From NCBI GenBank assembly GCA_027073795.1, contig JALTEW010000221.1, positions 1 through 8,112 on the forward strand: DNA of 8,112 bases, written 5' to 3'. Positions 1-5,311 of this stretch are shown piece by piece; the first letter of the stretch is position 1, and every line of letters starts with the position of its first letter. The stretch is from a bacterium (lineage in GTDB: Bacteria > Desulfobacterota > S145-22). Position numbers and translations under genes: made by a program. Below the pieces are notes generated by a model that did no database searches, was not told the origin of the DNA, and saw only the letters and a list, made by a program, of their open reading frames with translations.

Positions 1-1743
1 CTGGGGTTCTCGGATCGGCAACTGGCCTATATGTTGGGGACAGACGAACGCACGGTTCGCGAGGCGCGCCAGGCTCGGGGTGTGACTTCGGTTTTCAAGC
101 TTGTGGATACCTGCGCGGCGGAATTCGAGGCCTATACCCCATACTACTATTCCACCTATGAGTCGGAAAATGAAACTCGCCCCTCGGGCAGGAAGAAGAT
201 TATGATTCTGGGGGGCGGGCCGAACCGTATCGGGCAGGGGATTGAGTTTGACTACTGCTGTGTCCATGCCTCGTTTGCCTTGAAGGAGCTGGGGCATGAG
301 ACCATCATGGTCAACAGCAACCCGGAGACGGTCAGCACCGATTACGATACCTCCGACAAGCTCTATTTTGAGCCCCTGACCCTGGAGGATGTTCTGGGAA
401 TCGTGGCCAGGGAAAACCCGAATGGGGTGATCGTCCAGTTTGGGGGGCAGACCCCCTTGAACCTGGCCATTCCCTTGAAGGAGGCGGGGGTTCCCATTTT
501 AGGGACTACCCCCGAGGATATCGACAGGGCGGAAGACCGGGAGAAATTTCAGGGCCTTCTAAAAAAACTTGGTCTTGTCCAGCCGGCAAACGGCATTGCC
601 TTCTCCTTCGAAGAGGCCAAGAAGGTGGCAAAGACGATTAGTTATCCAGTGGTGGTGCGTCCCTCCTATGTCCTGGGGGGGCGGGCGATGGAGATCGTGT
701 ACGACGAGGATTCCCTGGAGGGCTACATTCGTTCGGCAGTGAAGGCCTCCCCGGAACACCCGATCCTGATAGACAAGTTTTTGGAAGATGCCATCGAAAT
801 CGATGTGGATGCCGTGGCGGACGGTGAGCGGTGCCTCATCTGCGGTATCATGGAACATATCGAGGAGGCAGGGGTTCATTCAGGTGACAGCGCCTGTGCC
901 ATTCCCCCCTTTTCCCTGACCGACGAGCAGGTGGAACAGATTAAGCGGAACACCTACGCCCTAGCGGGGGAACTCAATGTGGTCGGACTGATGAATGTCC
1001 AGTACGCTGTCAAGAATGACGTGATTTATGTCCTGGAGGTGAACCCGCGAGCGTCCCGGACCGTGCCCTTTGTCAGCAAGTCGAAGGGGATTCCCTGGGC
1101 AAAGGTAGCGGCCAAGATTATGGTGGGCAAGAAGATTGCCGAGTTAGGTATCACCGAAAAAGAGATTGATTATGTCACAGTCAAGGAGTCGGTTTTTCCT
1201 TTTAACCGTTTCCCTGGGGTGGATACGGTCCTGGGGCCGGAGATGAAATCGACGGGCGAGGTGATGGGGGTGGACAGGGATTTTGGCGCCGCCTTCGCGA
1301 AATCTCAGATTGCGGCGGGCAATGCTCTCCCCTCCGAGGGGAACGTGTTTATCAGCGTTAAGAACAAGGACAAACGCCAAGTGATTTTCCTGGCAAAGAA
1401 GTTGGTGGATCTTGGGTTTCGCCTGATCGCTACGGCCGGAACGCGGAAGGTCCTGGTGAAGAATGGGCTTGACGTACAGATGGTTTTTAAGGTGAGTGAG
1501 GGAAGGCCCGACGTGGTCGATTTCATAAAAAACGGCGATATTCAGCTCATCATCAACACCCCCAGCGGGAAAAAACCGAAAGCGGATGAGGTAGCGATTC
1601 GCACAGAGGCGGTTAGCCATGGTGTTCCCTGCATCACAACCATTTACGGGGCCTATGCGGCGGTCAACGGGATAGAATCGATGAAGAAACGTGAGTTTGC
1701 CATTCATTCCATTCAGGAGTATCATGGAAATAAAGCAGTCTAA
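1..1743 (+). CDS. carB: Carbamoyl-phosphate synthase large subunit, C-terminal 580 residues (5' end outside window)
   Basis: This subunit uses ammonia from CarA, bicarbonate and 2 ATP to make carbamoyl phosphate for arginine and pyrimidines. The frame is open from base 1, so the ATG at 31 is internal. Residue 1 here matches about residue 496 of E. coli CarB. In order, the fragment holds the end of the oligomerisation domain (to about 63), the second ATP-grasp domain (about 64-440) and the MGS-like allosteric domain (about 445-580). Visible motifs are the glycine-rich ILGGGPNRIGQG near 68, RPSYVLGGRAM at 220-230, and metal/ATP ligands Q334, E346 and N348 (E. coli Q829, E841, N843). Of the E. 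coli ornithine ligands, E783, D791 and E892 are kept (E288, D296, E396), but Tyr1040 is Cys544. In the nucleotide-effector loop Thr1017 is Pro521. The ORF is intact to its TAA. The family assignment is secure; the effector response is inferred. Confidence 0.98.
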   Translation: MGFSDRQLAYMLGTDERTVREARQARGVTSVFKLVDTCAAEFEAYTPYYYSTYESENETRPSGRKKIMILGGGPNRIGQGIEFDYCCVHASFALKELGHETIMVNSNPETVSTDYDTSDKLYFEPLTLEDVLGIVARENPNGVIVQFGGQTPLNLAIPLKEAGVPILGTTPEDIDRAEDREKFQGLLKKLGLVQPANGIAFSFEEAKKVAKTISYPVVVRPSYVLGGRAMEIVYDEDSLEGYIRSAVKASPEHPILIDKFLEDAIEIDVDAVADGERCLICGIMEHIEEAGVHSGDSACAIPPFSLTDEQVEQIKRNTYALAGELNVVGLMNVQYAVKNDVIYVLEVNPRASRTVPFVSKSKGIPWAKVAAKIMVGKKIAELGITEKEIDYVTVKESVFPFNRFPGVDTVLGPEMKSTGEVMGVDRDFGAAFAKSQIAAGNALPSEGNVFISVKNKDKRQVIFLAKKLVDLGFRLIATAGTRKVLVKNGLDVQMVFKVSEGRPDVVDFIKNGDIQLIINTPSGKKPKADEVAIRTEAVSHGVPCITTIYGAYAAVNGIESMKKREFAIHSIQEYHGNKAV

Positions 1744-1770
1744 AAAGGCTATAGGCTGGAAGAAAGGTGA

Positions 1771-1801
1771 AAAAGATTGCGTTCGCGCTGTTTTGTTTTA
1801 G
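1771..1801 (+). terminator. Possible weak intrinsic terminator after carB
   Basis: About 30 nt past the carB stop, GCG (1779-1781), the loop TTCG and CGC (1786-1788) form a short hairpin. It is flanked by an A-rich arm (1771-1776) and a T-rich tract (1791-1799, TTTTGTTTT) that can partly pair to lengthen the stem. The layout is terminator-like, but the GC core is only 3 bp and the loop-closing pair is G-C rather than the usual C-G, so strength is doubtful. Confidence 0.3.
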
Positions 1802-1849
1802 CCTGATATCTGATAATCTACATAAAATTGCAGGAAATTAAGGGATGTT

Positions 1850-3499
1850 ATGGAGTCATTACCTTCAGCTAATAATCGATGGATCGTGGCAGCTCTTGTA
1901 GGGTGCCTTCTGTTTTCAGGAACGCTTTTTTTCACGAACCTGGGGAAACGCGACCTCTGGAACCCGGACGAGCCGAGATACACAGAGATCGCACGTGAGA
2001 TGGTTCTCAGCCATTCGTACCTCGTTCCCCGCCTGAACCAACAGGTCTATACCCAGAAGCCCCCCCTCTTTTTCTGGATGGTGGCGGGGTCTTTCAAGCT
2101 GTTTCACAGGGTGAACGAATGGACTGCACGGTTCCCCGTCGCGCTTTGCGCCCTTCTCGGGGTCTTGTTAACCTTTTTGATAGGGAAACGTCTCTTTGAC
2201 CCATGGACTGGGTTTTTCGCCGCCCTCTTTCTGACCACGGCAAGCGAGTTTTTCTGGCTCGCCAATCGGGTCAATCTGGATACGGTGATGACCCTTTTTA
2301 TTTTAGCGAGTCTCTACGCCATCGTCATGGCACTCACGGGGGATCGTCACCGAGCCCTCTGGTTCAGGTTGGCGTTTTTGTTTTCCGGCGTGGCAACGGT
2401 GACCAAGGGACCCCTTGGAATCATTGTCCCTTTTCTGACGCTGGTGGTTTATCTGCTTGTCATAAGGGATTTTAAGACTCTCAGGAAGATACCCTGGATC
2501 AGTGGGATCGCAATTTTGATCCTGATCCTTCTGTTAGGGCTGGGGCCAACTTGCCTGGCCGGCGGAAAAACCTACACCCACGAGCTCCTTTTCCGCCAAA
2601 CGATCACGCGGTATGTCCATGGGATCAACCACAAGAGCGGGTTTCTTTTTTATTTTTGGGTCTACCCGGAAACCCTTCTTCCGTGGGCGCTGTTTCTGCC
2701 GGCCGCTGTTTTGCTTGCCGTAAAAAAGAGGAGGGAAGTAGAGACATGGCCATCTCTCCTCTTTGTTTTTGTATGGATTCTGGCCAATGTAGTGTTTCTT
2801 TCCTTTTCAGGGAGCAAGCGGCAGCTTTACATCCTTTCCGTTGTTCCCGCGGGGTGTCTCCTGTTGGGTTTTTATTTCAGTGCCCTTTTTCAGGGGTTCA
2901 GACAAGATATGCCATGGTTTAAGATACCGGTTTATGTTATGGGGGTGCTGCTTGTCCTGACGGGTGTTGTGCTTCCATTTATTCCACATCTCATCCGGAT
3001 CCGGTTTCCAGATTTGACCCTTCCCCTGCTCCCTTTTATCCTGATGGCGGTGGTGGGGATTATTATGGGATTGGTTATCTGTTTCCTGAATGGGACGGGC
3101 CGTGTGAGGGTCGTGACCGTTACACTGCTTCTGACTCTCTATGGGGTGTTTTTTGTCGGAACGCGGTGGATTCTCCCCATGTTTGACCAGGTCAAATCAC
3201 CCCGGGCCCTTGGGACGGAGATTCAGAAGCTTGTTGAGGAAGGGTATGACATCAGGACGTTTGGAGGATTGGAGCATGCAGGGATCCTTTTTTATACCCG
3301 GTTGAGGCATATCAGTACGCTTCCTCCTGTATTAGAAGAGGCGGCCTTTTTAGAAACTGCTCCGAAACCTGCCGTTTTGCTCATAAAACGCCAAGTGGAG
3401 AATTTCGCCCACCTGTCTCACTTACCCTTGAATGTTGTGTGGCAGGGCAGGGTGGGGCACAGAACCTTCCTGATTCTTCAGCCCGTGAGAGGGCAGTGA
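1850..3499 (+). CDS. ArnT/PMT-type lipid-linked-sugar glycosyltransferase (GT83/GT39-like integral membrane protein)
   Basis: This 549-residue protein matches the usual ArnT length of about 550. ArnT moves a sugar (4-amino-4-deoxy-L-arabinose in E. coli) from undecaprenyl phosphate to lipid A on the periplasmic side of the inner membrane. A first membrane helix (about 11-31) is followed by the periplasmic-loop signature LWNPDEPRYTEIAREM, with D40-E41 at the catalytic acidic position, and then QKPPLFFW (K70). Further on are TKGP (K186) and SGSKRQLYIL (K323, Y327), another ArnT-family block. Many hydrophobic helices (about a dozen by eye) run to about residue 440. A soluble tail, probably periplasmic, spans about 444-549. 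The start is supported by AAGGGA at 1840-1845. GATAAT at 1812-1817 could be a -10, but no good -35 was seen. No arn, pmr or LPS genes are adjacent, so the sugar and acceptor (lipid A, another glycan or protein) are unknown. Confidence 0.88.
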   Translation: MESLPSANNRWIVAALVGCLLFSGTLFFTNLGKRDLWNPDEPRYTEIAREMVLSHSYLVPRLNQQVYTQKPPLFFWMVAGSFKLFHRVNEWTARFPVALCALLGVLLTFLIGKRLFDPWTGFFAALFLTTASEFFWLANRVNLDTVMTLFILASLYAIVMALTGDRHRALWFRLAFLFSGVATVTKGPLGIIVPFLTLVVYLLVIRDFKTLRKIPWISGIAILILILLLGLGPTCLAGGKTYTHELLFRQTITRYVHGINHKSGFLFYFWVYPETLLPWALFLPAAVLLAVKKRREVETWPSLLFVFVWILANVVFLSFSGSKRQLYILSVVPAGCLLLGFYFSALFQGFRQDMPWFKIPVYVMGVLLVLTGVVLPFIPHLIRIRFPDLTLPLLPFILMAVVGIIMGLVICFLNGTGRVRVVTVTLLLTLYGVFFVGTRWILPMFDQVKSPRALGTEIQKLVEEGYDIRTFGGLEHAGILFYTRLRHISTLPPVLEEAAFLETAPKPAVLLIKRQVENFAHLSHLPLNVVWQGRVGHRTFLILQPVRGQ

Positions 3500-3505
3500 G
3501 GATGG

Positions 3506-3658
3506 TCAGGTCTGGCCCCGGATTTTTCCAGCTCTATCGTTCTTCCATTTTGGCATGGGGTAGATCGGCTTTTTGGTCCCCTTCGGGTAGACCTGGCCGC
3601 CCTGGATCTGGAGTACCACGAGGACTTTGAAACCCCTTGGAAAAGTCCTTCCTTTCAT
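3506..3658 (-). CDS. Unrecognised 50-residue strongly basic protein, minus strand between arnT-like gene and xerC
   Basis: Not recognised. The minus-strand ATG (3658-3656) is preceded by AAGGAGGG (3670-3663), with 5 nt between AGGAGG and the ATG. That is the best ribosome-binding site in the window. The frame runs 50 codons to TGA (3508-3506), and an in-frame stop at 3697-3695 bounds it upstream. The product has 8 Lys and 4 Arg against one acidic residue. It has a short hydrophobic stretch, KVLVVLQI (11-18), then GG and a Pro/Lys-rich part with YPKGTKKPIYPMPKW (24-38). Codons 9-39 mostly end in G or C, like neighbouring genes and unlike the AT-rich DNA upstream. Its stop lies 6 nt from the stop of the convergent glycosyltransferase. 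A weak promoter (TTAACA 3763-3758, TATCAG 3742-3737, 15-nt spacer) could serve it. It could be a basic nucleic-acid-binding peptide, a gene remnant or chance; no function is assigned. Confidence 0.5.
   Translation of the reverse strand: MKGRTFPRGFKVLVVLQIQGGQVYPKGTKKPIYPMPKWKNDRAGKIRGQT
3621..3649. repeat. 8-bp perfect inverted repeat; possible hairpin downstream of arnT-like gene and within the small ORF
   Basis: AGGACTTT (3621-3628) and AAAGTCCT (3642-3649) pair perfectly around a 13-nt loop. On the + strand it lies about 120 nt past the glycosyltransferase stop and is followed by T-rich but C-interrupted sequence (3650-3662), so it is at best a weak terminator. On the minus strand it falls in codons 4-13 of the small ORF, where a hairpin could affect early translation. 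Only the repeat is seen; both roles are inference. Confidence 0.4.
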
Positions 3659-3662
3659 TTTT

Positions 3663-3670
3663 CCCTCCTT
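3663..3670 (-). promoter_or_regulatory. Strong Shine-Dalgarno for the minus-strand small ORF
   Basis: Read on the minus strand this is AAGGAGGG, close to the full anti-16S complement, followed by AAAA and an ATG. Its position is the main reason for choosing the 50-codon frame over a longer overlapping minus-strand frame (3749-3534). That longer frame starts at TTG with no visible ribosome-binding site. Confidence 0.6.
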
Positions 3671-3793
3671 GTTTTGAATATTGATGGTTGGAATTCACTT
3701 CCTTGCGAGTTTTTCTTTCACATTGAAAAATGATGCCTGATAAATTCAAATGAGAACTGTTAAGAAACCCACCTCTCCCTTTTTTACATCTCC

Positions 3794-3825
3794 CTCAATC
3801 CTGTTGATTATTACAAATGATTGAG
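3794..3825. repeat. 7-bp perfect inverted repeat overlapping the putative xerC promoter
   Basis: CTCAATC (3794-3800) and GATTGAG (3819-3825) are exact reverse complements, 18 nt apart (25 nt start to start, between two and three helical turns). They bracket the -35 and reach into the spacer just before the -10. A further half-site-like TTGATT lies between them. The placement suits an operator, but 7-bp repeats in AT-rich DNA can occur by chance. Confidence 0.4.
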
Positions 3826-3832
3826 ATACGAT
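3804..3832 (+). promoter_or_regulatory. Putative sigma70-type promoter for the xerC-hslVU-argBD unit
   Basis: TTGATT (3804-3809, 4 of 6 matches to TTGACA) and TACGAT (3827-3832, 4 of 6 matches to TATAAT) are separated by exactly 17 nt. Transcription would start near 3839, leaving a leader of only about 10-15 nt before the xerC ATG. That leader just accommodates GGGGA at 3843-3847. It is the best promoter candidate seen upstream of the five-gene run, but it rests on consensus matching alone. Confidence 0.42.
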
Positions 3833-3852
3833 AGCGCCGATTGGGGATCATG

Positions 3853-4767
3853 ATGAAATTTGAGGAAGCAGTGGAGGCATATATCTTGTTTCTGGAGACG
3901 GAACGGAATCTCTCCGCCAACACCCTGAAGAGCTATCGCAAGGATCTGCTTCAGTTCAGGCGGTTTCTAGAGAAGGATGAAGAGGCGAAAGGGGGTATTA
4001 AAGATATTACCCGGATATCCTCGATGGATATCCGCCGTTTTCTGGTCTCCCTGTACCGGTCTCATTCCCCGTCATCTGTCGCGAGAAAGGTGTCTTCCAT
4101 CAAGGGTTTTTTCGGGTTTCTACGTCGCCGTAAATGGCTTGACAAGGCCCCACTGAGAGGGGTGTCTGCCCCGAAAATCCCTAAAAAACTGCCCAATTTC
4201 CTCAGTGTGGATGAGGTCTTTCATCTCCTGGATGGGCGGATTGAAGCGGATCCCCTGCCCCTGCGCGACCGGGCTATTCTGGAGCTTATCTACTCCAGCG
4301 GGCTCAGGGTTTCCGAGGTAGTTTCCCTCAACGTGGGGGATATCGACGATTCTATCCGCCTTGTCCGTGTCACGGGGAAAGGGGGAAAGGAACGAATCGT
4401 CCCGGTGGGTGAAAAGGCCCTTACGGCGATTCGGGCCTATCAGTCGAAACGCGGGGAGCTGGCCCGGAGGCGGAAGGACGGAAGCCCCACACAGGCCCTT
4501 TTCCTCAATCGTTTTGGAACGCGTCTCACGGCACGGAGCGTGGAAAGGATGATCAAGACTTACGCCCTGAAAAGGGGGCTGGTTCGTAAGATCAATCCGC
4601 ATGCGCTGCGCCACTCCTTCGCAACCCATCTTCTGGGGGCGGGTGCTGACCTCCGCTCCATACAGGAGATGCTGGGACATGCCAGCCTCTCCACAACCCA
4701 GAAATATACCCACATCAGCTTAGAACAACTGATGCATGTTTACGATAAGGCCCACCCAAGGAAGTGA
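3853..4767 (+). CDS. xerC: Tyrosine recombinase XerC
   Basis: XerC works with XerD at dif to resolve chromosome dimers at division. The 304 residues fit the family (about 298). The N-terminal SAM-like core-binding domain is about 1-86 and the catalytic domain about 105-295. All six catalytic residues are present: R152 (SGLRVSE), K176 (TGKGGKE), H250 and R253 (HALRHSFATHLL), H276 (LGHASLSTTQ) and the nucleophile Y285 (KYTH). The ATG at 3853 is preferred because GGGGA (3843-3847) sits 5 nt before it; ATG 3850 and TTG 3841 are alternatives. XerC rather than XerD is inferred from linkage to hslVU, as in Firmicutes codV(xerC)-clpQ-clpY; sequence alone does not separate the paralogues here. No integrase-type neighbours or att sites suggest a mobile origin. 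The stop is 1 nt before hslV. Confidence 0.93.
   Translation: MKFEEAVEAYILFLETERNLSANTLKSYRKDLLQFRRFLEKDEEAKGGIKDITRISSMDIRRFLVSLYRSHSPSSVARKVSSIKGFFGFLRRRKWLDKAPLRGVSAPKIPKKLPNFLSVDEVFHLLDGRIEADPLPLRDRAILELIYSSGLRVSEVVSLNVGDIDDSIRLVRVTGKGGKERIVPVGEKALTAIRAYQSKRGELARRRKDGSPTQALFLNRFGTRLTARSVERMIKTYALKRGLVRKINPHALRHSFATHLLGAGADLRSIQEMLGHASLSTTQKYTHISLEQLMHVYDKAHPRK
4758..4762 (+). promoter_or_regulatory. Shine-Dalgarno of hslV, deciding its start
   Basis: AAGGA inside the last xerC codons lies 6 nt before the ATG at 4769. This supports that start over the in-frame ATG at 4736, which lies deep inside xerC and would add 11 residues. Confidence 0.7.
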
Positions 4768-4768
4768 T

Positions 4769-5311
4769 ATGACAGATCCCACGTTTCACGGAACCACGAT
4801 CTTATGTATCCGGAAAGACGGTCAGACAGTCATGGCCGGGGACGGTCAGGTGACCTTTGACGTGACCATCTTCAAGAAGAATGCCCGCAAGATTCGCCGG
4901 CTCTATGATGACAAGGTGATAGCAGGGTTTGCCGGCGCGACGGCGGATGCCTTTACCCTGTTTGAGCGGTTTGAGGAAAAACTGGAAAAGACCAGCGGAA
5001 ACCTTGTTCGTTCGGCGGTTGACCTGGCCAAGGACTGGCGCACGGACCGTTTTCTCAGGCGTCTGGAGGCCATGATTATCGTGGCGGATGAGAAACATAT
5101 TCTCATTCTCTCCGGCAGCGGAGATGTGATTGAGCCAGACGAGCCCATTGCCGCCATTGGGTCGGGGGGCGCCTATGCACAGGCGGCGGCCAAGGCCCTC
5201 ATGGCCCATACTGACATGGGGGTTCGTGAGATCGTTGAAACAGCCATGAAAATTGCTTCGGAAATCTGCATTTATACGAACCAGGAGGTTGTCATAGAGA
5301 CACTGCCATGA
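4769..5311 (+). CDS. hslV: ATP-dependent protease HslVU, proteolytic subunit HslV (ClpQ)
   Basis: This is the N-terminal-nucleophile threonine peptidase that forms a two-ring hexameric chamber capped by HslU and degrades unfolded or regulatory cytoplasmic proteins. The precursor is 180 residues. The conserved block HGTTIL places the catalytic threonine at Thr9, so an 8-residue propeptide (MTDPTFHG) must be removed; E. coli removes only Met. The other active-site positions are kept: D25 in MAGDGQ and K41 in ARKIRR (E. coli D17 and K33), plus the IGSGG loop near residue 130. Family blocks YDDKVIAGFAGATADAFTLFE, LAKDWRTDR and CIYTN are all present. hslV follows xerC by 1 nt and its TGA overlaps the hslU ATG, giving stoichiometric co-expression of the two protease halves. 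Confidence 0.97.
   Translation: MTDPTFHGTTILCIRKDGQTVMAGDGQVTFDVTIFKKNARKIRRLYDDKVIAGFAGATADAFTLFERFEEKLEKTSGNLVRSAVDLAKDWRTDRFLRRLEAMIIVADEKHILILSGSGDVIEPDEPIAAIGSGGAYAQAAAKALMAHTDMGVREIVETAMKIASEICIYTNQEVVIETLP
5283..5289 (+). promoter_or_regulatory. Strong but distant Shine-Dalgarno-like AGGAGGT upstream of hslU
   Basis: AGGAGGT lies 18 nt before the hslU ATG, too far for normal initiation. A weak AGAG (5296-5299) is better spaced at 8 nt. With the 4-nt ATGA overlap, hslU translation is likely coupled to hslV termination. The distant motif could hold terminating ribosomes nearby or simply be coding sequence (NQEV). Confidence 0.3.

Larger units (their letters stand above)
3659..3849. other. 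AT-rich divergent intergenic region between the small ORF and xerC
   Basis: This stretch is clearly richer in A and T than its surroundings and has no convincing coding frame. It holds the small ORF's ribosome-binding site (3670-3663) and a weak minus-strand promoter candidate (TTAACA 3763-3758, TATCAG 3742-3737). It also holds the putative + strand xerC promoter (3804-3832) and an inverted repeat (3794-3825). No dif-like 28-bp XerC/XerD site was recognised. Confidence 0.6.

Noticed and set aside
208..240. G-rich stretch with four G-runs, possible G-quadruplex
   Set aside because: The runs encode the conserved GGGPNRIGQG of CarB using GGG codons, and one loop is about 12 nt. Coding constraint explains it.
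675..681. Run of seven G that could be a slippage or frameshift site in carB
   Set aside because: It encodes the conserved VLGGRAM motif, and the frame continues uninterrupted with correct homology on both sides.
1144..1725. 193-codon minus-strand frame opposite carB, and a similar 197-codon frame opposite xerC (4120-4713)
   Set aside because: Both are antisense to well-conserved genes, show no recognisable domains and have no start signals. Long antisense frames are common in DNA with this codon bias.
3439..3630. 63-codon + strand frame crossing the end of the glycosyltransferase
   Set aside because: It overlaps the real gene out of frame, has no ribosome-binding site and lies opposite the small ORF; most likely a shadow.
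3534..3749. 71-codon minus-strand frame overlapping the small ORF
   Set aside because: It starts at TTG with no ribosome-binding site, and its composition looks random. The overlapping 50-codon frame has a strong Shine-Dalgarno and GC-ending codons, so this is the shadow.
3661..3840. Possible dif or att site next to the tyrosine recombinase
   Set aside because: No 11-6-11 XerC/XerD-type arms or dif-like sequence could be seen. XerC of this kind acts at dif near the terminus, not beside its own gene.
4736..4768. Upstream ATG giving HslV 11 extra residues
   Set aside because: It lies deep within xerC, lacks a Shine-Dalgarno and would lengthen the propeptide. The ATG at 4769 has AAGGA 6 nt upstream.
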